Shown in pieces: positions 9,671 to 19,643 of a stretch of 64,000 nucleotides of DNA. The translations under genes were made by a program, and so were the position numbers. This stretch comes from Wolinella succinogenes DSM 1740 (GTDB lineage Bacteria; Campylobacterota; Campylobacteria; Campylobacterales; Helicobacteraceae): positions 1,436,001-1,500,000 of the forward strand of contig NC_005090.1 in NCBI RefSeq assembly GCF_000196135.1, read 5' to 3'. The notes below the pieces were generated by a model. That model was given only the letters and a program-made list of their open reading frames with translations. It was not told the origin of the DNA and ran no database searches. How positions within the stretch are numbered: the first letter of the stretch is position 1; every line of letters begins with the position of its first letter.

Positions 9671-10170
9671 TGACGGTTTTTAAGCCAAAAAATGGTCACG
9701 GGGAGCGTCTGGAAAAACTCCAGCGCCTCCTTGGCATTGATGATTCCATCCCTCTCCCCCAAATAGACCTCCACTCTCACTCCTCGCTCTAAAAGCGCCT
9801 CAAACTTCTCTCTCTTCCACTCATAGGCCAAAAGCGCGTCTAACTCCTCTAGGGTGCCTCCACGAAAATAGGGGCGAATCTTCTCAACATCTCCCCCCTC
9901 AACACTTTGAGACAAAAAACGCTCATGATAACGCGAGGTATCCTTGATAAAGGCGAGTCGCTGAGCCTTTTTGAAAGCAGCGCTTTGGGTTTGAAAAAAA
10001 GCAGGAGAGAAGAGTTGAAGAATTTGGAGACGCTCCAAAGAGCTTAGGGCGTGCTCTAGAGCCTTTTGCGCTCCATAGCTAAAGCCTGAGAGGTTGTATC
10101 GCCCCTTTTGAATAAACTCCTCAAAAAGAGGCTCTTCCCCCTCAAAGCCAAAACCACTAAAATAACTCAT
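9637..10170 (-). CDS. Small alpha/beta hydrolase, BioV-like pimeloyl-ACP methyl ester esterase
   Basis: A 177-residue hydrolase. The start [12 protein letters not shown] resembles what I recall of Helicobacter BioV (MRFFSGFGF). The nucleophile elbow is GFSYGAQ; a likely acid Asp is in GERDGII and the His is in KNRHHFLF. BioV frees pimeloyl-ACP from its methyl ester in biotin synthesis, replacing BioH. I chose the ATG at 10170 (14-base overlap with the ftsH-like gene) over an upstream in-frame ATG at 10194, because the conserved start falls there. It is the last gene of the block resembling H. pylori HP0281-HP0287. The function is inferred; the alpha/beta hydrolase class is well supported. Confidence 0.6.
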   Translation of the reverse strand: MSYFSGFGFEGEEPLFEEFIQKGRYNLSGFSYGAQKALEHALSSLERLQILQLFSPAFFQTQSAAFKKAQRLAFIKDTSRYHERFLSQSVEGGDVEKIRPYFRGGTLEELDALLAYEWKREKFEALLERGVRVEVYLGERDGIINAKEALEFFQTLPVTIFWLKNRHHFLFSASSII

Positions 10171-11896
10171 GCAGAATCTCTTTGAGCTCTTCACGGCTAA
10201 GGCGCTCCCTCTCTAAGAGCCTCTCTTCTAAAATTTTGAGGGCATTTTTGGAATTTTCGAGGAAATCTCGCATCTCGCTTTTGGCTTGAGCAAGAATCTC
10301 TTGAGCATCACTCAAATCCCCCATGAGCCTCTCCCCCATCCCATAGCGCTCCGCCATCTCAATGGCAAGCTCCTTGGCCTTGCTTAAATCCTCTTCGCAG
10401 TTGGAGTAGCTCTCGCCATAAATCATCTCAAGCGCCACAAGACCAGAGAGGAGAACCTTGATCTTGTTTTGCATCTCGCTTTTGCCCACTAGCTCCTTGT
10501 CAATCTCTTTGATTCCCTCGTTGACCAAAGAGACCTTGTCAAACTCAATCTCCATCCAATAGGCCGAAAGCGCCTTGGCGGACTGATAGGTGGCAAGAAT
10601 TTTCTTCTCCTCGTCGCTAAAACTGAGCCGCTTGCGCTTGCCCAAGATCACTTTGTCTTTGGTGGCTAAAATATCTTCATGCGCAATGGCATTAGAGCGT
10701 CGACGGATGGCCCTAAGGGCTGCTTCGTTCACCAAAGAGGCGAGCGATGCTCCGCTAAAACCCACCGTGAGTCTAGAGACCTCTTCAAGATTGAGCTCAT
10801 GCTGCTTGCCCTTTAGATGCACCTCCAAAATCTTCACTCGCTCCAAAAAATCGGGCAATTCGACATAGATTCTTCGATCAAATCGACCCGAACGAAGCAA
10901 CGCCTCATCGAGGACATCGATCTTGTTGGTCGCCCCAATGACAATCACTCCGCTGGAATCTTCAAATCCATCCATCTCCGTAAGAAGCTGGTTAAGTGTG
11001 GTTTCGCGTTCATCATTACGCAGACCTCCACGCGCCTTGCCCACCGCATCAATCTCATCAATAAAGATGATTGAAGGGGCGGAGAGTTTGGCACGCATGA
11101 AGAGATCGCGCACCCTCTTAGCTCCCATTCCCACATAAATTTGGGCAAAACTGCTTCCGCTTTGGTAAAAAAAGGGCACCCCTGCCTCTCCCGCTACAGC
11201 CTTGGCAATGAGCGTCTTGCCCACCCCAGGAGGCCCCATGAGAAGCACTCCCTTGGGAAGCTTGGTGCCAAATTTTTGATATTTAGCAGGATTCTTGAGA
11301 AAATCGATAATCTCTTCAAGCTCCTCTTTCACCTCTTTGATTCCCGCCACATCCTCAAAAGTCACCTTAGAGAGAGTGGGTGAGATTTTGCCCCCTAGCT
11401 CATCCACGCCTCCAACACTCTCCTCTAAAAGCCTAGGCGCACCCATGGAGGTGGAGGAGTTCTTGTTTGGAGGATTCTTGGTGTTTTTGGCAAACAGATC
11501 ACTGCCATTTAAATTCCTAAAGAATCGAAAAAGCCCCCAAAGAGCCAAGAGTAAAAAAAGCAGAAGCAGCATATCGATGGCCTCTGAAGCGACCCCCATG
11601 CTCCCCCCTTTGACCTCAATAGGCGTTTGACTCATCACCTCTTTAAGATCGATTCCCTCTTTGATCACTTTGTAATTTTGATGGTTGATCTTGGCGTAGA
11701 GATACTCTCCTTGAATATAACCATACGAAGGAGGAGAGAGTCGCGCGAGCGCAGCAAAAGAGCTAGGACTTAAAAGCTCTGCCCTATCCCTCCAGATTCC
11801 ATAGCCAAGCAATCCAAGCGCCAAAAGAAGCGCCCCTAGACCGATAATAAGATTTTTAGAGTAGTTCCGCACGATTGATCTCACTTTCTGCTTCAT
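10157..11896 (-). CDS. FtsH-like membrane AAA protein lacking the zinc-protease motif
   Basis: A 579-residue FtsH-family protein. TM segments lie at about residues 14-34 and 107-125. The AAA domain has Walker [10 protein letters not shown], Walker [10 protein letters not shown] and the second region of homology [22 protein letters not shown]. In true FtsH the protease domain begins with HEAGH; here the equivalent segment is [11 protein letters not shown], so both zinc-ligand histidines and the catalytic Glu are gone. It is thus probably an ATP-driven unfoldase or assembly factor, or a partner of the real FtsH elsewhere, not a protease. The start ATG has GAGGTG upstream but overlaps mtaB by 41 bases; in-frame GTGs at codons 5 and 9 are alternatives. 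It corresponds by position to H. pylori HP0286 (from memory). Confidence 0.85.
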   Translation of the reverse strand: MKQKVRSIVRNYSKNLIIGLGALLLALGLLGYGIWRDRAELLSPSSFAALARLSPPSYGYIQGEYLYAKINHQNYKVIKEGIDLKEVMSQTPIEVKGGSMGVASEAIDMLLLLFLLLALWGLFRFFRNLNGSDLFAKNTKNPPNKNSSTSMGAPRLLEESVGGVDELGGKISPTLSKVTFEDVAGIKEVKEELEEIIDFLKNPAKYQKFGTKLPKGVLLMGPPGVGKTLIAKAVAGEAGVPFFYQSGSSFAQIYVGMGAKRVRDLFMRAKLSAPSIIFIDEIDAVGKARGGLRNDERETTLNQLLTEMDGFEDSSGVIVIGATNKIDVLDEALLRSGRFDRRIYVELPDFLERVKILEVHLKGKQHELNLEEVSRLTVGFSGASLASLVNEAALRAIRRRSNAIAHEDILATKDKVILGKRKRLSFSDEEKKILATYQSAKALSAYWMEIEFDKVSLVNEGIKEIDKELVGKSEMQNKIKVLLSGLVALEMIYGESYSNCEEDLSKAKELAIEMAERYGMGERLMGDLSDAQEILAQAKSEMRDFLENSKNALKILEERLLERERLSREELKEILHELF

Positions 11897-13103
11897 AGTC
11901 GCTCACCTCTAGCCATCGACCCGCTAGAGAGTCGCTAGAGCGAATCTCGATTCGATTGAAAAATTGATCAAGCCCTTGATAGAGCCCCCCTTCACGTTCG
12001 CTCTCGATGAGCACCCAAAGCTTCTCTCCCTTTTGGCGAAAATGGTGATTGTTCTCCCTCACACGCTCCTGCAAAATTCTCATGCGCTCTTTGGCAATAT
12101 TGCCTGAAATGCGATCTTTCATGAGGCTAGAGGGGGTTCCCTCTCTAGGGCTATAGACAAAAGCATGAAGGTGCGTGAGCGGAAAAGCCACAAACCTCTC
12201 CCATGCTTCCTTCCACACCTCCTCACTCTCTCCAGGATGCCCAAGGATGAAGTCCGTCCCTAGTGCATACCCTTTTTGAGCGAGCCTCTCAAAGAGGGCA
12301 AGATCACCTTGGGCTTCATTGCGGCGATTCATGATTTGAAGCATTTTGGGGCTGGTGTGCTGAAGTGCAATATGAAGATGGCGCGCCATAAAGGGCTCTT
12401 CTAAAAGCTCCATAAACTCTGCATCTATCTGAGAGGGTTCTAGACTCCCAAGCCTTAGGCGCTTCACTCCTTTGATTTGAGAGAGAGCTTTGAGGAGTTT
12501 GGCCACATTAAGCCCGCTCTCCTTCCCATAGCTCCCGACATTGGTCCCCGTGAGCACAAACTCACCAAATCCATGCTGGGCAAGAATCTCCACCTGAGAG
12601 ACGATTCGATCCACGGGCAAGCTTCGCGCTTTTCCCCGCACGCTTGGAATGATACAGTAGCTACAACTAAAGTCACACCCCTCCTGCACCTTTACAAAGG
12701 CACGGCTTTTGCCAATAAATTCCGTGATCACCGTGGAATCGATATGCTCCAGATCGCCCTTGAAGCTAAAACGGGTCTTTTGAGAGAGAAGAGAATCGAT
12801 CTGCTCTTTATAGGAGTGCCCAAAAACCCCAAAGGCAAGCTCTTGCGTGAAAATCTCCTCTCCGCGCGTGAGCACTCCACAACCCGTGAGATAGACACGC
12901 TTGCCCTCACTCTTTAGACGATGAAGATAGCTCCTCACCCCGCTATCGGCCCCATTGGTCACCGTGCAAGAGTTGACCACTACAATATCCGCACTCTCCT
13001 CTATTTCGGTGAGCTCAAAATTTTGGAGATTCTTGATCATGATTTGGGTGTCAAAGAGATTGGTGCGGCACCCAAAGGTCTTGAAATAGACTTTAGGACG
13101 CAT
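11856..13103 (-). CDS. mtaB: tRNA threonylcarbamoyladenosine methylthiotransferase MtaB
   Basis: Radical-SAM methylthiotransferase that makes ms2t6A at position 37 of ANN-decoding tRNAs. The N-terminal UPF0004 domain carries three cluster cysteines (TFGCRTN, VNSCTVT, YLTGCGV); the radical-SAM motif is CDFSCSYCIIPSVRG (CxxxCxxC) at about residue 145; a C-terminal TRAM-like region follows. About 415 residues, normal for MtaB and shorter than MiaB. The start is the ATG at 13103, sharing a base with the mscS stop (TGATG); an upstream GTG at 13106 is possible. Confidence 0.9.
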   Translation of the reverse strand: MRPKVYFKTFGCRTNLFDTQIMIKNLQNFELTEIEESADIVVVNSCTVTNGADSGVRSYLHRLKSEGKRVYLTGCGVLTRGEEIFTQELAFGVFGHSYKEQIDSLLSQKTRFSFKGDLEHIDSTVITEFIGKSRAFVKVQEGCDFSCSYCIIPSVRGKARSLPVDRIVSQVEILAQHGFGEFVLTGTNVGSYGKESGLNVAKLLKALSQIKGVKRLRLGSLEPSQIDAEFMELLEEPFMARHLHIALQHTSPKMLQIMNRRNEAQGDLALFERLAQKGYALGTDFILGHPGESEEVWKEAWERFVAFPLTHLHAFVYSPREGTPSSLMKDRISGNIAKERMRILQERVRENNHHFRQKGEKLWVLIESEREGGLYQGLDQFFNRIEIRSSDSLAGRWLEVSDYEAESEINRAELL

Positions 13104-14695
13104 CACAAATGCACCGGAGGAATCGCCCCATCACTGGGGGGCAAGGGCTCTTTTGGGGCGCGCACGGTCGTAGTGGGATAGGCAATCTCAATGTCAGGCT
13201 CCGCTAAAAGCGCATCCACAATCTCGCCTGAGATCGTGCTTCTGAGCGTGAGCGCGGCGTAGGCATTGGTCTGATACCAGATAGAGATTCTAATTCCATT
13301 GGGTTCTAGCATCGTAAATGCCCTAGGCTCGACATTGGTGTTGCGCAAAGAGTAACGATCGCGCAGACGGTTGAGCTGTTTGCGCGTGATCTCCGTGTAG
13401 CCCTTGGCATATTTCTTGGTGATATCTAGCGCGATTTGCACCATTTTACGATGATTGCTCTCAAAGGTGATCGTGAAGTCAATCCCATCCCAAACCGTCT
13501 TCATCCCGCTATGGGTGTAGTTGGCAAACATGGTGGTGAAAATATAGTTATTAGGAACAAAGATGATTCGACCCGCTCGGCGATTCTCCATGTAGGTGGT
13601 GAGAGTGATTCCTTCATGCATCGTGATTCGCAGGATAGAGATATCAAGCACATCTCCAATATAGGTGCTTCCATCCTTGGTGACGCGGATTCGATCTCCC
13701 ACATGCACCGCTCCGCCAATGACAATCACAATCCAGCCAAGCACCGACATAAAGAGGTCTTTCATCGCGATTGCCAAACCCGCTGAGGCAAAACCCAGTA
13801 CGGTGACGAGATAGGTGACATTCTCCAAATAGGCAAAAAGAAGGATGAAGATGATGAGCGTCAGGTTGGCAAAGTTGATGATCTTATTGGCGGTGTAGAT
13901 TCGTTCGTTGTCGTGGATATACTTCTTGATTCCCATTTTCATCAAAAGCGCAAGGACAAAAAGCAGAAGCACTGCCACACCGATATAGACCGCCTTCACA
14001 GCTTGTGCTTTGATCTGCTCCGTGAGGCGCTGAGTCTGCTCCTCAACCTTTTTGCGATAGAGGCCTAGCGTCGTACTAAAGATATTTTGAGTCGATTCAA
14101 GCTCGCCTAGAGCGTTCTGGGTCTCTTTATACTCCATCACCTCCTCTTCAATTCCCTCCAAGACCACCAACTCATAGAGGAGCGCCTCTTTGGTCTTGAG
14201 TGATTCGACCACTCTTTTGAGTGATTCAAAGTTACGCTCCAGCGTCTCTAGCTCCTGTTTGGATTGACGAATGTGCGAGAAGGCTTGAATGATCAGAATC
14301 GGATTGGTCACGCTCGCCACTTCGCCTCTTTCTAGGGGCTGAATAAGCTCTTTAAAGGGATTGTCTTTATACTCCTGCATTAACTCTCGCTGCTTCTCCA
14401 GCGTCTCTAAACGACGCTCTAGCGTGGCGACTTCGTTTTGATTGGCGAGGGTTTTGGAGCGCTTCTGAAAAAGTGAGAGGCGCTCTTTCACACTCTCAAT
14501 CTCAGCGACAATATTGCGATAGGCGCGGAAATTGGCATATTTTTTCATCCAAATATTGTTTGAATCTTCCAAAAAGCGATTGATCTCTTTGAGATTCTCC
14601 CGCATTTGATCGGCTTTTAAAGGAGTACCCACCTCTTCGGCGTGAAGCGCTAGAGTGCTTAGAAAAAGAAAAATCAGAGAGAAAATTAGTCGCAA
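13103..14695 (-). CDS. MscS-family mechanosensitive channel with coiled-coil N-terminus
   Basis: A 530-residue inner-membrane protein. A signal peptide (about residues 1-19) is followed by a long charged coiled-coil region (about 25-230, rich in E, K, L and Q), then TM helices at about 238-258, 280-300 and 305-350. The last carries the Gly/Ala-rich pore helix (VLGFASAGLAIAMKDLFMSVLGW) and the MscS beta domain with GDRIRVTKDGSTYIGDV. It releases solutes on osmotic downshock. It sits between aroB (10-base overlap) and mtaB (TGATG overlap), the same order as I recall in H. pylori, where this is HP0284. The paralogue subtype is unclear. Confidence 0.88.
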   Translation of the reverse strand: MRLIFSLIFLFLSTLALHAEEVGTPLKADQMRENLKEINRFLEDSNNIWMKKYANFRAYRNIVAEIESVKERLSLFQKRSKTLANQNEVATLERRLETLEKQRELMQEYKDNPFKELIQPLERGEVASVTNPILIIQAFSHIRQSKQELETLERNFESLKRVVESLKTKEALLYELVVLEGIEEEVMEYKETQNALGELESTQNIFSTTLGLYRKKVEEQTQRLTEQIKAQAVKAVYIGVAVLLLFVLALLMKMGIKKYIHDNERIYTANKIINFANLTLIIFILLFAYLENVTYLVTVLGFASAGLAIAMKDLFMSVLGWIVIVIGGAVHVGDRIRVTKDGSTYIGDVLDISILRITMHEGITLTTYMENRRAGRIIFVPNNYIFTTMFANYTHSGMKTVWDGIDFTITFESNHRKMVQIALDITKKYAKGYTEITRKQLNRLRDRYSLRNTNVEPRAFTMLEPNGIRISIWYQTNAYAALTLRSTISGEIVDALLAEPDIEIAYPTTTVRAPKEPLPPSDGAIPPVHL

Positions 14696-15726
14696 AAGGC
14701 CTCCAATACACTCAAAACCATGCTTTTGGAGAGATCGTCGCGAAAGGCAACTCCGCCAATTCCCTCAGGGAGGATGAACTTGATCTTTTGATTTTCACTC
14801 TTCTTGTCCAAGAAAAAGAGATCATAGAATCGCTCCACATCCCCAATCGCGTAACGCGTGGGAATCTCATAGCGTGCTAAAAGCTTCTCAATCCGCTCCG
14901 CCTCGCTCTCTTTGAGCAGCCCCAGTCCGCACGCCAGCGTGTTGGCCATCACCATTCCCATCCCCACGGCTTCTCCATGGAGGTAGTGCCCATAGCCGCT
15001 CTCATGTTCGATCACATGACCAAAAGTGTGTCCATAATTGAGCGCCGCCCTGATGCCCTGCTCCCTCTCATCCATCGCCACCACGCGAGCCTTGATCTTC
15101 ACGCAACGCTCAATTCCTTTCAGCAAAAAGGAGTGATCCCTCAAATCTCCCCGCTCCAACTCCTCAAAGAACTCTCGATCAAAAGTGACTGCCATCTTCA
15201 CCATCTCAGCCACTCCCGCGCCAAACTCCCTAGGAGGCAGACTTTTTAAAAAAAGGGGATCGATATAGACAGCTTTGGGTTGGTGAAAAAGTCCGATGAG
15301 ATTCTTACCAAAAGCGTTATTGACGCCTGTTTTACCCCCCACGCTCGCATCCACTTGAGAGAGAAGCGTGGTGGGAATCTGAACAAAACCAATCCCTCGC
15401 TGAAAAATCCCCGAAGCAAAGCCAACCATATCTCCAATCACTCCTCCGCCAAGCGCAATCATAAGCGATTTTCGATCAAGGCGATGGTTGAAGGCCGATT
15501 CCAAAATCATCTCAACACTCTCTAATGTCTTGTAAGCCTCTCCATCAGGAGTCGTGCAGACAAAAACCTCTCTCGCCCTAATTCGCTCTAGCACATAGGA
15601 GAGATAGAGCCCTCCGACTTTAGGGTTAGTCACCACAAGCACCGCTCCAGCGTGCTCCAAGCACTCCATCGTGCCAAGATGGATAGGATAGGATCGCTCG
15701 TTTAGTTCAATCTCTATTTTTTTCAC
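14686..15726 (-). CDS. aroB: 3-Dehydroquinate synthase
   Basis: Second enzyme of the shikimate pathway, converting DAHP to 3-dehydroquinate with NAD+ and a divalent metal. 346 residues. Signatures: ALGGGVIGDMVGFASGIFQRGI (NAD site), PTTLLSQVDASVGGKTGVN, and the metal-ligand region RAALNYGHTFGHVIEHESGYGHYLHGEAVGMG. The ATG start is followed by the typical first strand (MKKIEIEL). It overlaps mscS by 10 bases and follows the TrkA-like gene by 55 bases in the same direction. Confidence 0.95.
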   Translation of the reverse strand: MKKIEIELNERSYPIHLGTMECLEHAGAVLVVTNPKVGGLYLSYVLERIRAREVFVCTTPDGEAYKTLESVEMILESAFNHRLDRKSLMIALGGGVIGDMVGFASGIFQRGIGFVQIPTTLLSQVDASVGGKTGVNNAFGKNLIGLFHQPKAVYIDPLFLKSLPPREFGAGVAEMVKMAVTFDREFFEELERGDLRDHSFLLKGIERCVKIKARVVAMDEREQGIRAALNYGHTFGHVIEHESGYGHYLHGEAVGMGMVMANTLACGLGLLKESEAERIEKLLARYEIPTRYAIGDVERFYDLFFLDKKSENQKIKFILPEGIGGVAFRDDLSKSMVLSVLEAFCD

Positions 15727-15781
15727 TTTAAATCTCTTTTCATCGTTATTTTCATTCTAACCTCTTGGAGCTTTACGGAAG

Positions 15782-17194
15782 CTACACCGCGACAGGAACA
15801 AAAAGCTGGTGGTGCTTTTTGAGCTGGAAGCAGAGTCGCTCAATGTCGGTGGAAAAAAACCAAAAGAGCCGCGCCTTGGCCACTCCTTTGTTATAGGGGA
15901 GAATCTGAAGCACATTTTCACGCTTTTTGAGCCAAAGGATCGGATTTTGAGTCGAGCTAGTGATGATCTCTAGCTTTTTATTAAAAATTCGTGCGATGTT
16001 GTCATAGTGCTCCAAGCTCTCCCCTCTAAAAGAAGAATCGGGGTCAAAATCATAAAGCCAAACATCGTTGCCAATCTGCGAAGAGAGGTCAAAGACCACC
16101 GAGGAGATCTTCTCGCTCTCCTCTAGCTTATCGGTGAGCACCACGACCGTCTCTTGAGTTTGGCTGAAATTCTCCTCACCCAATTTCATCACCGGCACGC
16201 CCAACTCATAGAGCACGCGACGATGCAGTGCGGTGGAAAAAAGACGGTCAGAGAGGAGGATGAGCCCGATTCCGCCATAATGCTCAAAATCCTCCTTGAG
16301 CACCGAGGTGAGTGTCGTTAGACGATATTCAATATTGACATTCACCGCCCCTTGATCAAGCGCTTTAAACTCCTCAAGCGCCTCGAAGTCGCAGGGGTTG
16401 ATGAGGCGAATATAGAGGCGATTATTCTTCAGCTTATCATGGAGCCAAAGCGCCTCGCCAATCTGCTTTTTAATCGCCTCTAGGCTCTCTTTTGTCATGT
16501 CGCAATAGAGAAAGATGTTATTGCCAAAAGGAGCGGGGAACTGCCCTATATCCTCTTTGATTCGGCGATAGACCTCAGAAAGGACGCTTGGCTCTCCCAC
16601 AATGAGCAGAGAATCATTGGGCTGAATCACCAGTGAATATTTTGCGAGTATCATCCTTCCGCCCCGATAGAGCGCCACGATTTTCCAGTTTTTCTGCTGA
16701 ATCGACCCAATCGTGCGATAGGCAAAAGAGCTCCCAAAAGGAACACTCGCCTGCATCACTTCTCCCTCGCCCAGTCCAATATTGCGAGCGACCACGGGGA
16801 CATTAGGGAGACGCTCAACCAATCTAGAAGTGACCAAAGGGGCTTGGGCAAGACAGTAGAGATTTTTATCCTCTAGATGGCGCTCGCCATCTAAAACAGT
16901 GAGGCGTATCCTTGCAGAAAATTTGCGAATGGATTCATAGACGATTTGACGCTCGCTTGGATCCTCCATCACCACAAATGCATCAGTGATCTCTTTGGAG
17001 AGAATCGCACCCATTTTTCTCGCTGAAGTCGGGTCAAAAAGATGCACTTCAAAAGTCTCAGGAATCTTCAGAGGAACGATCGTGCTACTTGGTGTCACCA
17101 CGATATATTGGTTTTTGCCGTAGTATTTTTTCGTGAGGGTTTCTAAAAAATCTTTGGCTACAATTCCATCGAGCACGAGAAGGATTTTTCTCAA
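15782..17194 (-). CDS. TrkA/RCK-domain protein of the COG3400 type
   Basis: A 470-residue cytosolic protein without membrane helices. The N-terminal segment (MRKILLVLDG, residues 1-120) looks like a Rossmann-type TrkA-N/RCK domain. Residues about 145-215 form a TrkA-C-like domain (VMQASVPFGSSFAYRTIGSI, then IQPNDSLLIVGEPSVLSEV). The second half is a further Rossmann-like region (NNIFLYCDMTKES, LILLSDRL). Such proteins gate or regulate cation channels or transporters by nucleotide binding, but this subfamily is uncharacterised to my knowledge. By position it equals H. pylori HP0282. It is divergent from tgt across 62 bases. Confidence 0.7.
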   Translation of the reverse strand: MRKILLVLDGIVAKDFLETLTKKYYGKNQYIVVTPSSTIVPLKIPETFEVHLFDPTSARKMGAILSKEITDAFVVMEDPSERQIVYESIRKFSARIRLTVLDGERHLEDKNLYCLAQAPLVTSRLVERLPNVPVVARNIGLGEGEVMQASVPFGSSFAYRTIGSIQQKNWKIVALYRGGRMILAKYSLVIQPNDSLLIVGEPSVLSEVYRRIKEDIGQFPAPFGNNIFLYCDMTKESLEAIKKQIGEALWLHDKLKNNRLYIRLINPCDFEALEEFKALDQGAVNVNIEYRLTTLTSVLKEDFEHYGGIGLILLSDRLFSTALHRRVLYELGVPVMKLGEENFSQTQETVVVLTDKLEESEKISSVVFDLSSQIGNDVWLYDFDPDSSFRGESLEHYDNIARIFNKKLEIITSSTQNPILWLKKRENVLQILPYNKGVAKARLFWFFSTDIERLCFQLKKHHQLFVPVAV

Positions 17195-17256
17195 AACATC
17201 ACCACCTTACACCCTATGCGGGAATGAAAAGCTGATTATACCAAAGGCACCTATAA

Positions 17257-18390
17257 ATGAATTTTACCCTTCATGTCACCGATGGACGCGCTAGAGCGGC
17301 GACCCTAGAGCTAGCACACGGCTCCATCCCTACGCCCATCTTCATGCCTGTAGGCACCCAAGCAAGCGTGAAGGCACTCGATCATACCGATCTTTTAGAG
17401 CATATTGATGCCCCCATTATTCTAGGCAACACCTACCATCTCTATCTGCGCCCCGGAGATGAGAACATCGCCAAGCTTGGAGGGCTGCATGGCTTCACAA
17501 AGTTCCCGCGGAATTTTCTCACCGATAGCGGAGGATTCCAAGCCTTCAGCCTCAACACCAATACCAAACACTCCGAAGAGGGGATCATCTTTAAAAGCCA
17601 CATCGATGGCTCGAAACACCTCTTCACACCCGAGAAGGTGTTAGAGATCGAATACAACCTCAATAGCGACATTATGATGGTGCTCGATGACCTCGTGGGA
17701 CTGCCTGCCCCAAGGGAGAGAATCAAAGAATCGATTGAGCGCACCACGCGCTGGGCAGAGCGCTCACTCCTCTTTCATCAAGCCCAAAAAGAGCAGGGCA
17801 AAGCCCTCACCAATCACCTCTTTGCCATTGTTCAAGGAGGCACAGATGTCGAGTTTCGAGAAATCTCCTCCAAGGCACTAGTAGGACTAGGAGAGTTTGA
17901 TGGATTCGCCATTGGCGGATTGGCCGTGGGCGAGCCCAACGAGGAGATGTATGCCACTTTAGAGTACACAACCCCTTGGTTGCCCAAGCACAAACCACGC
18001 TATCTCATGGGAGTGGGCACTCCAGAGGATATTATCGAGGCGATTGATCGAGGCGTGGATATGTTTGACTGTGTGATGCCCACGCGAAATGCCCGCAATG
18101 GCACGCTCTTCACCCATTTTGGCAAGCTCTCCATCAAGTCACCAAGGTATAAGCTCGATGAGAACCCTATCGATTCAGAGTGCGACTGCTACACCTGCAA
18201 ACACCACTCTAGAGCCTACCTCAACCATCTCTATCGCAGTGGGGAGTTTAGCTATTTCCGCCTCGCCTCCATCCACAACCTGCGCTACTACCTCAACCTC
18301 GTTCGAGGGGCTAGGGAGGCGATTCTCTCACGCACTTGGGCAGAGTATCGGCGCCAATTCTATGCCAAAAGAGGCGCGGATGAGGCTTAG
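17257..18390 (+). CDS. tgt: tRNA-guanine transglycosylase
   Basis: Exchanges G34 for preQ1 in GUN-anticodon tRNAs, the first tRNA step of queuosine synthesis. 377 residues, full length. The nucleophile and base-binding region is [25 protein letters not shown] and [11 protein letters not shown] follow; the second aspartate is in [18 protein letters not shown]; the zinc site is [21 protein letters not shown]-like stretch lies just upstream in the short divergent gap. Its 3' end overlaps the convergent chemoreceptor gene by four bases. Confidence 0.96.
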
Positions 18391-19553
18391 GCCTCAGTCA
18401 GCTTGGAAGCAAAACTAGAGATGGAGATGAGTTTCTTGTTGATCTCCTCCACATCCGCACTCTCTTGCTGAGCACTGGCATTAATCTTCCCGATCTCCTC
18501 TTGAGTCACCGTCATCTCTCTAGCGGTTTTTTGCAACGCAGGAACAATCTGGGCGACCACATTTTGAATCTCTTGAATAGAGTGCCTGATTCCATCCGTG
18601 GATTGGTTGCTCTGTTCAGCCAACTTCCTCACCTCATCCGCCACGACCGCAAATCCTCTTCCGTGCTCCCCTGCCCTAGCCGCCTCAATCGCCGCATTGA
18701 GTGCTAGGAGGTTGGTCTGGGAGGCTACATACTTGATCGTGTCTGTAATCGTTCCAATTTTGGTGACTGCGTGAGCCAACTCTTGGGCCAGCGCATTGGT
18801 TGAGCGGACATTCTGCACCTCGCCCTCCAACTTGCTATTGACGATGGCGATTGTGTGCGCCGTGTCGTCAATGGAGAGCGATACTCCCTGGATGATTCGC
18901 GCGATCTCTTGCGTCTGAGAGGCGAGCTTTTTGGAGAGATTTTGCGATTCTTCGAGCACCTTGGATTGATTAAAAAGCGTGATTTTTTGCGTCAAGTCGC
19001 TCACCGTAGCGATCGTTGCCGTTCTTGGTGGACTAGGAAGCACGATAGCATCCTCTCTTAGATAGGCTCCATATTTAGTGTAGAGCGCCTTACCCTCAGA
19101 GACATAACCATCGGTGCCGATAATATAGCGGCAGACTCGAAGCGCCTCTTTAGTCTCCTCTTCGCTACACTCATCAAAAGGCACGATATGAAAGGTGAGA
19201 TGACCCAGATTGTACTGTTTGAGAAACTTCAGCATCACCTGAGCCCCTGAGACGCTGTTGTTAAAAATAGCCACCTCTTCTCCCGCGGGAAACTTTGCCA
19301 CTTCGACAAAAAACTCTGTCGGAGGCAAAAACTCCACGGCGATCACTTTGTCCTCTCCATAAAGCTCTACCATCTCTTTGTAACGATTGACAAAACAGAC
19401 AAGATAGTCAAATCGTCCCGCGTCAAATTCGCGAAAGTTCGCCAAAGTGGCACACTCATAGACCACCGAGCTCGCCAGCGTCGCCTCCACTAACGAGACG
19501 AGCTCTTGGGTCGTCGCCTCATTAGCGCCGATCAAAAGTAGATTTACGCTCAT
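18387..19553 (-). CDS. Soluble methyl-accepting chemotaxis-like protein with unusual N-terminal domain
   Basis: About 388 residues with no membrane segment. Residues about 1-185 form an alpha/beta domain I do not recognise with confidence ([38 protein letters not shown]); it weakly recalls the PrpR-N sensor fold. Residues about 215-388 are a chemoreceptor signalling domain with the highly conserved tip ([20 protein letters not shown], then [19 protein letters not shown]). It is probably a cytosolic receptor feeding CheA/CheW. The ATG at 19553 is preferred over one 18 bases upstream because AAAGAGGGG lies directly before it. It stands alone. Confidence 0.85.
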
Positions 19554-19643
19554 TTTCCCCTCTTTAAACATGTGGTGAATGCTAGGGTATAACTCTCTTG
19601 GTTAGACGCTTCTATGATTTTTTATTTAATTTCATTGATAGGT

